A stretch of DNA of 64,000 nucleotides from Bradyrhizobium sp. CSA207. Its GTDB lineage: Bacteria > Pseudomonadota > Alphaproteobacteria > Rhizobiales > Xanthobacteraceae. The DNA lies in the NCBI RefSeq assembly GCF_029051685.1, contig NZ_JAACFT010000002.1, positions 62,001 to 126,000 on the forward strand, given 5' to 3'. This document shows positions 17,249 through 26,396 of the stretch, piece by piece; the stretch's first letter is position 1, and each line of letters begins with the position of its first letter. The translations under genes and the position numbers were made by a program. The notes under the pieces are model-generated. The model did not search any database, was not told where the DNA came from, and saw only the letters and a list, made by a program, of their open reading frames with translations.

Positions 17249-18184
17249 ATGGCCGCATCGCGACAGGTAAAATCGCTCCAAATCGTGCGCCGGGTCCTGT
17301 TGGGGCTGGCGGCTGGCGCTTGCCTGCTGGCGGGTCTGCCTGGCGCGATGGCCCAGATCCCGGCCAAGCCGGCGCCCGCTGCGCCTCAAGCCACGCCGCG
17401 GGTCGGTCCCCAAGCCGCCCCCCAGGCCGTGCCGGGCTTCTGGGACCCGCGGCGGCGCCCCGAGCGGCCGGACCTGTCGCGCCTGACCGTGATCCGCTTC
17501 CTGACCGAGACCGACTATCCGCCGTTCAACTACACCGGGGCCGATGGCAATCCGGCCGGCTTCAACGTCGATTTTGCTCGCGCGCTGTGCGAGGAGATCA
17601 AGGTCACCTGCACGGTGCAGATGCGCCGCTTCGAGACGCTGGTCGACGCGCTCGCCTCCAACCGGGGCGATGCCATCATCGCCTCGATGGCGGTGAGCCC
17701 GCAGCTCCGCGCCCGCGTCGATTTCACCGATCCCTACTACCGTGTGCCGGCGCGCTTCGCCTCGCGCAAGGATGCGGTGATGCCGGAGATCCGCCCCGAA
17801 TACCTCGAAGGCAAGAAGGTCGGCGCCATCGCGGGCTCGGCGCATGAGGCGTATCTAAAGGCGATGTTCACCGACGCCGAGCTGCACCCCTATCCCAACG
17901 ACGACGCCATGCGCAGCGCTTTACGCAAGGGCGAGGTCGATTTCATCTTCGGTGATGCGATCTCGCTGGCGTTCTGGATCAACGGCACCGATTCCGGTGA
18001 TTGCTGCGCCTTCTCCGGCGGCCCCTTCGTCGAGAGCCGCTTCTTCGGAGAAGGCATCGGCATCGCCGTGCGCAAGGGCAACGACGTGCTGCGCCAGGCC
18101 CTGAACTGGGCGATGTTCCGCGTCTGGGAAAAAGGCCGCTATACCGATTTGTGGCTGCGGTATTTTTCGGTGAGTCCGTTCTAG
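17249..18184 (+). CDS. Orphan family-3 solute-binding protein
   Basis: This 311-residue exported protein has a signal peptide (GLAAGACLLAGLPGAMA), then a Pro/Ala-rich linker of about 40 residues, then the amino-acid-type (SBP_bac_3) binding fold with VIRFLTETDYPPFNYTGADG, a conserved YRVPARF hinge area and VDFIFGDAISLAFW. No permease or ATPase gene is adjacent, so it either serves a transporter encoded elsewhere or acts as a sensor. The Cys pair GDCCAF is unusual in the group. Start ATG 17249 lies just before the basic signal-peptide N-region. Confidence 0.85.
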   Translation: MAASRQVKSLQIVRRVLLGLAAGACLLAGLPGAMAQIPAKPAPAAPQATPRVGPQAAPQAVPGFWDPRRRPERPDLSRLTVIRFLTETDYPPFNYTGADGNPAGFNVDFARALCEEIKVTCTVQMRRFETLVDALASNRGDAIIASMAVSPQLRARVDFTDPYYRVPARFASRKDAVMPEIRPEYLEGKKVGAIAGSAHEAYLKAMFTDAELHPYPNDDAMRSALRKGEVDFIFGDAISLAFWINGTDSGDCCAFSGGPFVESRFFGEGIGIAVRKGNDVLRQALNWAMFRVWEKGRYTDLWLRYFSVSPF

Positions 18185-18205
18185 CCTCACGCTCCGGCAC
18201 CAATT

Positions 18206-18312
18206 CCTCATCCTGAGGAGCTTGCGAAGCAAGCGTCTCGAAGGATGAAGGCCCCGCTGGTGGCCTCGCCCTTCGAGACGCGCGCTGAAGAGCGCGCTCC
18301 TCAGGGTGAGGG
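18206..18312. repeat. Palindromic repeat, family D (copy 1)
   Basis: CCTCATCCTGAGGAG, then GTCTCGAAGG, and after a short centre CCTTCGAGACG and CTCCTCAGGGTGAGG in mirror order. A second copy is at 26116-26249. It lies between the orphan binding protein and lysyl-tRNA synthetase. Confidence 0.75.
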
Positions 18313-18370
18313 TCTCGCAAAATTGCATTCTGCCGGGAAATCGCTATTTTCCGCGGCCCGGAGGCCCTTA

Positions 18371-20014
18371 ATGTCTGTCATCGATCTCGCCGCGAGCCCG
18401 AGCGATCTGCGTGCGCTCGCCGAACAATCCAGCGCCTGGCCGTTCGAGCAGGCGAAGGCCATTGTCGCGCGGCTGAAAAAATCGCCCAAGGACGAGGTGC
18501 TGTTCGAGACCGGCTATGGCCCCTCGGGCCTGCCGCATATCGGCACCTTCGGCGAGGTCGCGCGCACCTCGATGGTGCGCCACGCCTTCCGCGTGCTGAC
18601 CGAAGACAAGATCAAGACGCGCCTGCTCGCCTTCTCCGACGACATGGACGGCCTGCGCAAGGTGCCGGACAACGTGCCGAACAAGGACATGCTGGCGCAA
18701 TATCTCGGCAAGCCGCTGACCGCCGTGCCGGACCCGTTCTCGAACGAACATCCCTCGTTCGGCGCCGCCAACAACGCGCGCCTGCGCGCCTTCCTCGATC
18801 ATTTCGGCTTCGACTACGAATTCGCGAGCTCGACTGATTATTACAGATCAGGCCGCTTCGACGCGACACTGCTGAAGATGCTGGCCGCCTACGACCAGGT
18901 CATGGCGATCATCCTGCCGACGCTGGGGCCGGACCGCCGCGCGACCTATTCGCCGTTCCTCCCCATCAGCAAGACCACCGGCATCGTGCTCCAGGTGCCG
19001 ATGATCCGCCGCGACGTCGCCGCCGGCACGATCACCTATGTCGACCCCGACACCGGCGAGGAGGTCGAAACGCCCGTCACCGGTGGCAACGTCAAGTGCC
19101 AGTGGAAGGCCGACTGGGCGATGCGCTGGGTCGCGCTCGGCGTCGACTACGAGATGGCCGGCAAGGACCTCATCGACTCCGTGAAGCTGTCCGGCGCGAT
19201 CACGAAGGCGCTCGGCGGCACGCCGCCTGAAGGCTTCAATTACGAGCTCTTCCTCGACGAGAAGGGCCAGAAGATCTCGAAGTCGAAGGGCAACGGCCTC
19301 ACCATCGACGAATGGCTGCGCTATGCCTCGCCGGAATCGCTGTCGCTGTTCATGTACCGCGAGCCGAAGGCGGCGAAGCGACTGTATTTCGACGTCATCC
19401 CGCGCAACGTCGACGACTACCAGCAGTTCATCGACGGCTTTGCCAAGCAGGATGGAAAGCAGCAGCTCGGCAATCCGGTCTGGCACATCCACAGCGGCCA
19501 TCCGCCGAAGGGCGACATGCCCGTCACCTTCCAGCTGCTGCTGACGCTGGTGTCGTCGTCAAATGCGGAGAATGCTGAAACGCTGTGGGGCTTCATCGGC
19601 CGCTACCGCCCCGGCGTGTCGCCGCAGACGCATCCCAAGCTCGACGCAATAGTCGGCTATGCCATCAATTACTACCGCGATTTCGTGGCGCCGACCAAGC
19701 AGTTCCGCGAACCGACCGACACCGAGCGCGCCGCGCTGCAGGATCTGCGCGATGCGCTGTCGCAGCTGCCGCAAGACGCCTCTGCCGAAGAGATCCAGAA
19801 CGTCGTCTACGAGATCGGCCGCCGCGAGCCGTTCCTCGATCCTGTCAAGAAGGGCAAGGACGGCCGCCCCGGTGTCACGCTGGACTGGTTCAACATGCTC
19901 TACCAGGTCCTGCTCGGCCAGGAGAAAGGCCCGCGCTTCGGCTCCTTCGTCGCGGTCTACGGCATCCAGAACGCGATCAACATGATTGACGGCGCGCTGG
20001 CGCGGAGCGCATGA
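18371..20014 (+). CDS. lysK: Lysyl-tRNA synthetase, class I
   Basis: This 547-residue enzyme charges tRNA-Lys. It is the class I (archaeal-type) LysRS: Rossmann fold with the HIGH-like motif HIGT at about residues 56-59 and the KMSKS-like motif KISKS at about 301-305, and none of the class II motifs. Class I LysRS is known in archaea, spirochaetes and many alphaproteobacteria. ATG 18371 is used because the conserved domain begins directly after it; the upstream in-frame extension is the family D repeat. It is convergent with the cupin gene, 25 bases away. Confidence 0.96.
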   Translation: MSVIDLAASPSDLRALAEQSSAWPFEQAKAIVARLKKSPKDEVLFETGYGPSGLPHIGTFGEVARTSMVRHAFRVLTEDKIKTRLLAFSDDMDGLRKVPDNVPNKDMLAQYLGKPLTAVPDPFSNEHPSFGAANNARLRAFLDHFGFDYEFASSTDYYRSGRFDATLLKMLAAYDQVMAIILPTLGPDRRATYSPFLPISKTTGIVLQVPMIRRDVAAGTITYVDPDTGEEVETPVTGGNVKCQWKADWAMRWVALGVDYEMAGKDLIDSVKLSGAITKALGGTPPEGFNYELFLDEKGQKISKSKGNGLTIDEWLRYASPESLSLFMYREPKAAKRLYFDVIPRNVDDYQQFIDGFAKQDGKQQLGNPVWHIHSGHPPKGDMPVTFQLLLTLVSSSNAENAETLWGFIGRYRPGVSPQTHPKLDAIVGYAINYYRDFVAPTKQFREPTDTERAALQDLRDALSQLPQDASAEEIQNVVYEIGRREPFLDPVKKGKDGRPGVTLDWFNMLYQVLLGQEKGPRFGSFVAVYGIQNAINMIDGALARSA

Positions 20015-20039
20015 CCGACCTTGGGATGGGCGCGCGAGG

Positions 20040-20525
20040 CTAAAGCGGCTCGCCCGCCTTGGTCGTAAATCTGTAGGTCCCGTCCGGTCCGAGCACGGCG
20101 CGCATATCGACGTCGGGATAACTGATCTCGTCGTCCAGCGTGCGGTCGCCGATCACCAGCAGCTTGGCGTCCTGTCCCGTCCGGTTGACGAAGCGATGTG
20201 CGTCGCCGCTGCCGGCCGGAAAACCGGCGCACATCCCTGCCGTCAACACCTGCGTGCCGCAGTTGGTCTCGAGCACGACCTCGCCCTCGAGCACGAAGAC
20301 GAATTCGTCCTGACGCGAATGCGCGTGGCGAAACGAGGATTGGCCGCCTGGAACGATGCGGGTCAGGTTGACGCCGAAGTTCTTCAGGCCCGCGTGGTCG
20401 CCGAGCCGGCGATTGTAGCGCGTCTGATTGGCGGCGCGGTGCACGGCCGGATAGCTCGTGAAATTGCTTTCGCTCACGTCGTCCGGATCGAATGCCGGAC
20501 GTGTCAATTGGGATGATGTTGTCAT
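20040..20525 (-). CDS. Cupin-domain protein
   Basis: This 161-residue single-domain cupin has motif 1 in RHAHSRQDEFVFVLEGEVVLE (metal ligands His-His-Glu), and motif 2 around FPAGSGDAHRFVN with the last His. It probably binds a divalent metal and a small substrate; proteins of this size annotated as transcriptional or sugar-related cupins have diverse roles. Its start overlaps the stop of the upstream reductase by 4 bases, so the two are cotranscribed under the AraC-type gene. Confidence 0.85.
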   Translation of the reverse strand: MTTSSQLTRPAFDPDDVSESNFTSYPAVHRAANQTRYNRRLGDHAGLKNFGVNLTRIVPGGQSSFRHAHSRQDEFVFVLEGEVVLETNCGTQVLTAGMCAGFPAGSGDAHRFVNRTGQDAKLLVIGDRTLDDEISYPDVDMRAVLGPDGTYRFTTKAGEPL

Positions 20526-21466
20526 TGCGCTTTCTTGGCCAGGCTGGCGATCGGCGTGCTGTCCGCCGCGCGCATCAGGGTCAGCAGCATGCGGCAGAGC
20601 GGCGTTGCGATGTGATGGCGTTCGCCGGCCGCGACAACGGCGCCGGTCAGCGCGTCGACTTCGGAGGTGCGTCCCGCCAGCCGGTCGAAATACATCGAGG
20701 TGCCGGCGTCCGGCGGGAAGGTCAGCAGCATCGCCCGCAGTTGCGAGGCCTCGTCGGCCGCGAGCTGCGCGCCGTCGGCGCGCGCGACCGCAGCCGCCTC
20801 TTCGAGGGCGCAGAGCACCAGCGCGCCCATGTCCTCGCGCCGGAATACGCCCTGGCGCTGGAGGGTGAGCGCAGTGATCGGATTGGCGACGGCGTTGAGC
20901 AGGAGCTTGCGCCAGGCGATGGTCTTGAAGTCGGGACTGAGCAGGATCCGCATCGCCGTGCCTTCGAGCAGATCCGCGAATGCGCGTCCGTCGGCATCGT
21001 CGCTGACCGCAAAATCGTAATCGCTGGCGCGGCGATAGCGGACATGGTCCGGCGCCAGCCGCTCGCCATTATAGTAGACGATGGTCGGCACGACGGTTGC
21101 GGGTCCGACAAGCGGCGCCAGCCGTTCAACATGCCCGATGCCGTTCTGCAGAACGGCGACACGCGTGTCGGGGTCGCAAAGCCGTTGCAGCCAGGGCGCG
21201 CTCGAGGCGGTGTCCTGCGCCTTGGTGCACAACAGCACCCAGTCCTGGGTCTCGGCCCGGGTCGGATCGGTCAGGACACGAAGCCGCGCCTCGATCGTGC
21301 GGTCTGGACGCTCAACGACCAGCCGTTCGATCCCGCGTCTCACGCAGGCGGTGACGTCGTGCCGGCCGGCCGCATCGAGCGAGCCGGCAATGATGCCGCC
21401 GATACTGCCGAGGCCGACAACGGCAACGCGACGGCGTCCAGACGTGGCATGATCGCTCAGGGACAT
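20522..21466 (-). CDS. Ketopantoate reductase-family oxidoreductase
   Basis: This 314-residue NAD(P)-dependent enzyme of the ApbA/PanE family has the N-terminal VAVVGLGSIGGIIAGSL nucleotide fold, a LCTKAQDT strand, VAVLQNGIGH, and a C-terminal helical domain in which Lys of IAWRKLLLNAVANPITAL is the usual catalytic residue. It may reduce 2-dehydropantoate or a related 2-oxo acid. The gene is linked to a cupin and an AraC regulator rather than to pantothenate genes, so an accessory substrate is as likely. ATG 21466 has GGAGG 8 bases upstream. Confidence 0.87.
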   Translation of the reverse strand: MSLSDHATSGRRRVAVVGLGSIGGIIAGSLDAAGRHDVTACVRRGIERLVVERPDRTIEARLRVLTDPTRAETQDWVLLCTKAQDTASSAPWLQRLCDPDTRVAVLQNGIGHVERLAPLVGPATVVPTIVYYNGERLAPDHVRYRRASDYDFAVSDDADGRAFADLLEGTAMRILLSPDFKTIAWRKLLLNAVANPITALTLQRQGVFRREDMGALVLCALEEAAAVARADGAQLAADEASQLRAMLLTFPPDAGTSMYFDRLAGRTSEVDALTGAVVAAGERHHIATPLCRMLLTLMRAADSTPIASLAKKAQ

Positions 21467-21540
21467 CAACTGAACCTCCGAGATCGCTGTAGGGCCCGTA
21501 TTCGCTGTCAGTATTGGCTGAAATTGCGGCGGGCCGTGGT

Positions 21541-22377
21541 TCAGCCAGTCCGCGCGGCCTGCGCATACTGCAACGGAGTGATGCCGTAGCAGCGGCGGAA
21601 ATGCCTGTTGAGCGCTGCCTGGTCGCAGAAGCCCGCCGCCAGCGCGCTGTCCGCCAGCGAATGGCCCCGCCGCAGAAGGCGGCAGGCGGCGTTGAGCCTG
21701 ACGTGAACGAGATAGGCGTGCGGGGTCAGCCCGACCGCGCGCTTGAACAGCCCGATCAATTGGAAGTTGGTGAGATCGGCGATACGGGCGAGGTCGTCCA
21801 GGCTCAGGTTTTCGGCGCAGCGCTCCCGCATCAACGCGATCAGCCGCATCGCGGCGGCGGCGTCTTGTCCCGCGGGAAGATTGCGGCGGTCGCCGCCGCT
21901 GCCATGGCGGCCGAACAGCCGGCCGAAGGCATCGATGACGAGCTCGTCGGCGAGGAGACTGTCCTGTTCGGTTTCGAGCGCCCGGTGGAGCCGGCCGAAC
22001 CGCCCGATCAGGTCGCCGTCGTCGAGCATGCTCTCCGGGAAATGGGGCATGGTGTCGATGCCGAAGCGCCGGGCGAGATGGTCGATTGCTGGCTGCGCCA
22101 GATAGAAGGCGCGATAGCGCCAATTTTCGCTGTCGCCCATCCGCGCCGATTGCCGATCCCCGGGGTTGGATACGAACAGCGTGGCCGGGCCGACCTTGCG
22201 CGCCATGTTCCGGTTGCGGATTTCGGTGCCGCCGGCCTCGGTCACCGCGATCACGAAGGCATCATGGGTGTGGGTGCCGTAGTCGTGACGGCGGAAATCG
22301 GCGCGCAGCAGGCTCATGCCGGGAATTCGCCGGCTGTGCCAGTAGCTGGTGTGGTTTCCGGTGTCCCGGCGCGCCAT
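21541..22377 (-). CDS. AraC-family transcriptional regulator
   Basis: This 278-residue regulator has an N-terminal cupin-like sensor (HTHDAFVIAVTEAGG) and a C-terminal double helix-turn-helix (LSLDDLARIADLTNFQLIGLFK, then SLADSALAAGFCDQAALNRHF). It lies 74 bases upstream of the ketopantoate-reductase-like gene on the same strand and divergent from the ABM protein gene, so either side may be its target. Proteins with this short N-terminal domain often control exporters or catabolic genes. Inducer unknown. Confidence 0.9.
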   Translation of the reverse strand: MARRDTGNHTSYWHSRRIPGMSLLRADFRRHDYGTHTHDAFVIAVTEAGGTEIRNRNMARKVGPATLFVSNPGDRQSARMGDSENWRYRAFYLAQPAIDHLARRFGIDTMPHFPESMLDDGDLIGRFGRLHRALETEQDSLLADELVIDAFGRLFGRHGSGGDRRNLPAGQDAAAAMRLIALMRERCAENLSLDDLARIADLTNFQLIGLFKRAVGLTPHAYLVHVRLNAACRLLRRGHSLADSALAAGFCDQAALNRHFRRCYGITPLQYAQAARTG

Positions 22378-22532
22378 CGAATGCTCGTGTTCCGTCGCCT
22401 ACCCATCATGACGGCATGAGCGGTTCTGTGCGAGACGCAAAATCGGCATGGCGTTGCGGCAATTTCGGCCAATACCGTGTCCCTCCTTCTCCCTGAGAAT
22501 TCGCGTTGCAGGGTTCTCGGAGGGAGCAAGAA

Positions 22533-22850
22533 TTGATCGCCCGTATCTGGCGTGCAGCGGCCACGCGCGACAAAGCCGCCATGTATCAGCATCATTTCGC
22601 GATCGAGGTCGTTCCGCGTCTCAAGGCGATCGACGGCTTCTCCGGCGCGTCGCTGCTGCGGCGCGAGGTCAAGGGCGGTATTGAATTGCTGGCGCTGACC
22701 CTATGGCAGAGCCTCGACAGTATCCGTGCCTTCGCAGGTCCCGATCCCGAAAAGGCCATCGTCGATCCCGACGCGCAGGCCATGTTGACGGACTTCGATT
22801 CGACGGCTGCCAACTACGAGGTTGTCGTCGACATCCGGGACAACGGATGA
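22533..22850 (+). CDS. ABM-fold small protein
   Basis: This 105-residue ferredoxin-like alpha/beta protein is of the antibiotic biosynthesis monooxygenase type (IARIWRAAATRDKAAMYQHH, then LTLWQSLDSIRAFAGPDPEKAI). TTG 22533 is taken as start because a GGAGGG site lies about 8 bases before it, and no ATG fits. Many members are heme- or quinol-related monooxygenases, but most are uncharacterised. It is divergent from the AraC gene and convergent with the carbonic anhydrase. Confidence 0.75.
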   Translation: MIARIWRAAATRDKAAMYQHHFAIEVVPRLKAIDGFSGASLLRREVKGGIELLALTLWQSLDSIRAFAGPDPEKAIVDPDAQAMLTDFDSTAANYEVVVDIRDNG

Positions 22851-22869
22851 AGCCGCCGGGGTTTCTCGA

Positions 22870-23622
22870 TCAAATCGATCGCAACACGTAACGCCGGTTG
22901 TCCTTCTGCACCGGCCGCGCGTTCATGGGATAAAGTTTCGCGAAGGCGGCGATGTCTGCGGCCGACACCTGGATGGGATCGGTGAGCAGCAGCCATTCGA
23001 CCACTTCCGAGCAGGGCGGCGTCGTCAGCGAGCCGGAATAGCGGAAGTAGCTGAGCTTTTGCGGCAGCATGGCGCCCGGATGGATGCTGCCGTCGGCCTT
23101 CACCGCAGGTCCTTCCGCGGCCGGCATGGTCTTGACGATCGTGTTGAAGCTCGCATTCGGCCTGCCTTCGGCCATCAGCACGCCGATCACGGCAAGCCCG
23201 CCGGCATCGTTGCGATGGACGAAGTGCGCCTCCATCGGAAAATTCTTGCCGCCGATCATGTGCTCGCTCGGCCGGTGGAAGTGCACTTGCAGCAGCTTGT
23301 ACTTGACGTTGCCGAGCGTCAGCGTGCTTCCTTCCGCGAAATTGAGCTGGATCGTATGCCCGTTGTTGACGATGGTGTCGGCGCTCTTGGCCCAGTTCAG
23401 TTTCAGCGTCGGAAGTTGCGATTTGATCGTCGCCTCAATGTCGATCGGCGATTGTTGCAGGCCGACCGCGCAGGCCTTGTTGGCTGCGTCGAGATCGCCC
23501 CATTTGGCCGGGCCGCCCACGCCTTCATAGCTCCAATGCGCGGCTTCGGCGGCGAAGGCCGGCTTGCATAGCGGGCAAAGGGCGAGACCCGCGAGCGCCT
23601 TCAATGCATGACGGCGATTCAT
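22870..23622 (-). CDS. Alpha-type carbonic anhydrase
   Basis: This 250-residue periplasmic zinc enzyme interconverts CO2 and bicarbonate. An RR motif and hydrophobic stretch (MNRRHALKALAGLALCP) look like a Tat or Sec/Tat signal. The zinc ligands are the two His of VHFHRPSEH and the His of MEAHFVHRN, and SLTTPPCSEVVEW is the other family hallmark. ATG 23622 is preferred over ATG 23625 because AGGAGG is better spaced for it. It is convergent with the ABM gene. Confidence 0.93.
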   Translation of the reverse strand: MNRRHALKALAGLALCPLCKPAFAAEAAHWSYEGVGGPAKWGDLDAANKACAVGLQQSPIDIEATIKSQLPTLKLNWAKSADTIVNNGHTIQLNFAEGSTLTLGNVKYKLLQVHFHRPSEHMIGGKNFPMEAHFVHRNDAGGLAVIGVLMAEGRPNASFNTIVKTMPAAEGPAVKADGSIHPGAMLPQKLSYFRYSGSLTTPPCSEVVEWLLLTDPIQVSAADIAAFAKLYPMNARPVQKDNRRYVLRSI

Positions 23623-23739
23623 CATATTCCTCCTGAGATGCATTTGGCTTTCGCAATATCGGCGCAACCTAGGCGAAAGGGGGGTGTGTCGCAACGGCGA
23701 TCGCGCCAAGACTCTATCGCGAATCTATCGCGCCGGAAT

Positions 23740-24366
23740 CTACTGGCTCGCCCACGCGATTCGCGCGATCCAGGCGATATCGCCCGCCGCCATCGTCCGC
23801 CCAGCCTGCGCCGCATCGAGCGGCTGCAATTCCAGTGCTTTTGCCGTGCGGCGCTTCAGTGTCGCGACCGTCACCTCGCCGTCCCTGGTCTTTACCACCA
23901 CGCGGTCGCCGTTGCGGACCGGCGTGCCCGGCGAAACCAGGATGACGTCGCCGTCGCGGTAGGCAGGCTGTAGCGCATCGCCGGAAATCTCCAGCGCAAA
24001 GGTGTGGCCGTCCTCGGCGGCGGGAAGCGCGATCTCGGCCCAGCCCTTGCCGCTGGGAAAGCCGGACTCGTCGAAAGAGCCGGTCGCGCCGGCCTGTGCG
24101 AAGGCGAGCAGCGGCACACAGCGGCGGTCACCGGCGTCGTCGCCGATCAGTTTCACGAAAGTCTCAATGGACGATTCGGCCGCGGCGAGCGCCTTGGCGA
24201 TCGATTCGGTCGAGGGCCAGCGCTCGCGGCCGTCGGCGGTGACGCGCTTGGACCTATTGAAGGTGGTGGGATCGAGCCCGGCGCGCTTGGCAAGCCCGGA
24301 CGGCGACAGCCCGGCGCGCGCCGCCAGCCGATCCAGCGCCCCCCAGACCTGATCGTGGGTTAGCAT
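23740..24366 (-). CDS. S24/LexA-like repressor lacking the catalytic serine
   Basis: This 208-residue helix-turn-helix regulator has an N-terminal DNA-binding domain (LSPSGLAKRAGLDPTTF, residues 20-36) and a C-terminal S24 peptidase-like domain. At the position of the LexA nucleophile (GDSM) it reads GDAL, with Ala131, while the general-base Lys is kept (VVVKT, Lys159) and an Ala-Gly pair at 92-93 could be the old cleavage site. It should therefore bind DNA without self-cleavage. ATG 24366 is chosen by homology-like spacing; its Shine-Dalgarno is weak, and an earlier ATG at 24393 is possible. Targets are unknown. Confidence 0.8.
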   Translation of the reverse strand: MLTHDQVWGALDRLAARAGLSPSGLAKRAGLDPTTFNRSKRVTADGRERWPSTESIAKALAAAESSIETFVKLIGDDAGDRRCVPLLAFAQAGATGSFDESGFPSGKGWAEIALPAAEDGHTFALEISGDALQPAYRDGDVILVSPGTPVRNGDRVVVKTRDGEVTVATLKRRTAKALELQPLDAAQAGRTMAAGDIAWIARIAWASQ

Positions 24367-24596
24367 CCTCTGCGCTTTGGCCTGCCTGACCATGGAAGGT
24401 CCAGCCCGTCGCAACTCAGGAAAACTGTCCTTAAATCAACCGGTTTTCCGTTTTTCGTGCAAGGGGTGTGGCTAAGTCTTGAGTTCGCGAGGTGTGGCCT
24501 TTACGGTCGCGCGCGGGATTTGAAGACCCGTCAGAGACGAAAAACCCCAAAAGACTCAACGAGCTGACTCAACGGGCAAACAGGGCTCCGCAAGCG

Positions 24597-24941
24597 GTGG
24601 TCAAGATCTATAAAATCTGTCCGGCCTCGGCCTGGCGCGAGGCGGAACGGCAGGGCGTGTACCGGGGCAGCGCGGATGACACGCGCGATGGGTTCATCCA
24701 TTTCTCGACCGCCGCCCAGGTTCCCGAGACCCTGCGAAAGCATTTCTTTGGCCAGCGGGCGCTGTTCCTGGTCGAGGTCGACGACGAGGCGCTCGGAGCC
24801 GGCTTGCGCTGGGAGCGCTCGCGCAATGACGAGCTGTTTCCGCATCTGTATGGCGAACTCGATCTCGGCGCGGTGATCTCCGTGACGAATCTCAACATGC
24901 GCTCTGACGGCAGCCACGACATTCCGGAGCTTCTGCCGTGA
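24597..24941 (+). CDS. DUF952-family protein
   Basis: This protein of about 114 residues starts near GTG 24597 (VVKIYKICPASAWREAER). The DUF952 core shows DGFIHFSTAAQVPETLRKHF, LFLVEVDDEAL and LRWERSRNDELFPHLYGEL. The fold resembles ADP-ribosyl-transfer or glutathione-related small domains, but function is not known. The pyrD start codon overlaps its stop by 4 bases, so they form an operon. The start is uncertain because there is no clear Shine-Dalgarno. Confidence 0.8.
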   Translation: MVKIYKICPASAWREAERQGVYRGSADDTRDGFIHFSTAAQVPETLRKHFFGQRALFLVEVDDEALGAGLRWERSRNDELFPHLYGELDLGAVISVTNLNMRSDGSHDIPELLP

Positions 24942-26035
24942 TCCGCGCCTTCGATGCCTTTTCATTGCCGGTGCTGCGCTGGCTCGACCCGGAGGACGCG
25001 CATCGGCTCGCGATCCAGGGCCTGCGCTTCCTGCCGCCCGGCAAGCCGCGGCCGGACGATCCCAAGCTCGCGGTGCGCGCCTTCGGGCTCAACTTTCCCA
25101 ATCCGATCGGCATGGCCGCTGGTTTCGACAAGAGCGCGGAGGTGCCGGATGCACTGCTGCGGCTCGGCTTCGGCTTCGTCGAGATCGGCTCGGTGACGCC
25201 GAAGCCGCAAAGTGGCAATCCGCGGCCGCGGCTGTTTCGCCTCGAGCGCGACGAGGCCGTCATCAACCGCATGGGCTTCAACAATGACGGCGCGGAGACG
25301 GCGCTTCGGCGGCTTGCCGCGCGCGCACAGCACGGCGGCATCGTCGGCGTCAATGTCGGCGCCAACAAGGATTCGCCGGACCGCGTCGCCGATTACGTCA
25401 AGCTGATCGAGACTTTCGCGCCGGTGGCGAGCTATTTCACCGTCAACGTGTCGTCGCCCAACACGCCCGGCCTGCGCAATCTGCAGGAGGGCGCGCTGCT
25501 CGACGATCTCCTTGCAAAAGTCATCGATGCGCGCGAGCGGGTGCGCCAGAAGGCCGGCGACACGCCGGTACTGCTGAAGATCGCGCCGGATCTGAGCCTC
25601 GCCCAGCTCGACGACGTCGTGCAGGTCGCGCGCTCGCGGCGGGTCGACGGCATGATCGTGTCGAACACGACCATCGCACGGCCGAGCACGCTGCGCGAGG
25701 AGACGCGCGCGAAGGAGCAGGGCGGCCTGTCCGGGCGGCCGCTGTTCCGCCTGTCGACGCGCATGGTCGCGGAGACCTATGTGCGCGTCGAGGGCGCGTT
25801 CCCGCTGATCGGCGTCGGCGGAGTGGATTCGGGCGGCGCGGCGCTGACGAAGATCCGCGCTGGCGCGAGCCTGATTCAGCTTTATTCGTCGCTGATCTAC
25901 AAGGGCCTCGGCCTCGTCGACGAGATCAAGCGCGACCTCACCTCGACGCTGCTGCGCACGGGACGGGATTCGCTGTCCGAGATCGTCGGCGCCGACGCTG
26001 CCACTTTGACGGCGGAAGACTGGCCGGGGATGTGA
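24938..26035 (+). CDS. pyrD: Dihydroorotate dehydrogenase (quinone), class 2
   Basis: This 365-residue FMN enzyme oxidises dihydroorotate to orotate in pyrimidine synthesis and passes electrons to membrane quinone. The N-terminal amphipathic helix region (LRWLDPEDAHRLAIQGLRFLP) marks the membrane-associated class 2. FMN and substrate motifs include NPIGMAAGFDK, INRMGFNNDGAE and the active-site Ser region FTVNVSSPNTPGLRNLQ. It starts with GTG 24938 overlapping the DUF952 gene. Length is typical. Confidence 0.96.
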   Translation: MIRAFDAFSLPVLRWLDPEDAHRLAIQGLRFLPPGKPRPDDPKLAVRAFGLNFPNPIGMAAGFDKSAEVPDALLRLGFGFVEIGSVTPKPQSGNPRPRLFRLERDEAVINRMGFNNDGAETALRRLAARAQHGGIVGVNVGANKDSPDRVADYVKLIETFAPVASYFTVNVSSPNTPGLRNLQEGALLDDLLAKVIDARERVRQKAGDTPVLLKIAPDLSLAQLDDVVQVARSRRVDGMIVSNTTIARPSTLREETRAKEQGGLSGRPLFRLSTRMVAETYVRVEGAFPLIGVGGVDSGGAALTKIRAGASLIQLYSSLIYKGLGLVDEIKRDLTSTLLRTGRDSLSEIVGADAATLTAEDWPGM

Positions 26036-26055
26036 GGCGCACTTCGCCTCTCCCC

Positions 26056-26317
26056 GCCTGCGGGAATCCCCGTAGCCCGCAGGGCGATCGCATTTGGGCT
26101 GATCTTGTTGTGGCCGGTCCTTCGAGACGCCCGCCTAGGGGCGGGCCCTCAGGATGAGGATGGAGTGCGCGGCAGCGGTTTCAACGGGCACCGATGCCGC
26201 TCAGCCTCATCCTGAGGAGACCGCGGAGCGGTCGTCTCGAAGGACGAGGCGCGCGCTCAGGCCGCCCAAAAGGCCATATGCGATCGCCCTGCCGCCTGCG
26301 GGGATCCCCGTAGCCCG
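26056..26317. repeat. Nested repeat cluster: 24-bp direct repeats around a family D element
   Basis: GCCTGCGGGAATCCCCGTAG (start of a 24-bp unit, 26056-26079) recurs at 26294-26317 with one mismatch. Next to them, CAGGGCGATCGCAT (26080-26093) and its exact complement (26278-26291) face each other. Together they frame the family D copy at 26116-26249. The order suggests one repeat inserted into another. Confidence 0.6.
26116..26249. repeat. Palindromic repeat, family D (copy 2)
   Basis: GGTCCTTCGAGACG, CCTCAGGATGAGG, then CCTCATCCTGAGGAG and GTCTCGAAGGACGAGG in mirror order. It matches the element at 18206-18312, with the two hairpin modules in swapped order. Confidence 0.75.
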
Positions 26318-26396
26318 GATGGAGCGCAGCGCAATCCGGGAATCCGTCCGCGAATACGAACGTCCCGGATTACGCTGGCGCTCCATCCGGGCTACG
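26309..26396. repeat. Palindromic repeat, family E
   Basis: CGTAGCCCGGATGGAGCGC at the left and its complement, ending GGCTACG, at the right form a long imperfect hairpin, with a second inverted pair (CAATCCGGG/CCCGGATTA) inside. Its right end overlaps the stop codon of the MATE gene, at 26392-26394. Confidence 0.7.

Noticed and set aside
18245..18370. Longer N-terminus for lysyl-tRNA synthetase
   Set aside because: The extension is the translated family D repeat; the synthetase fold starts at ATG 18371.
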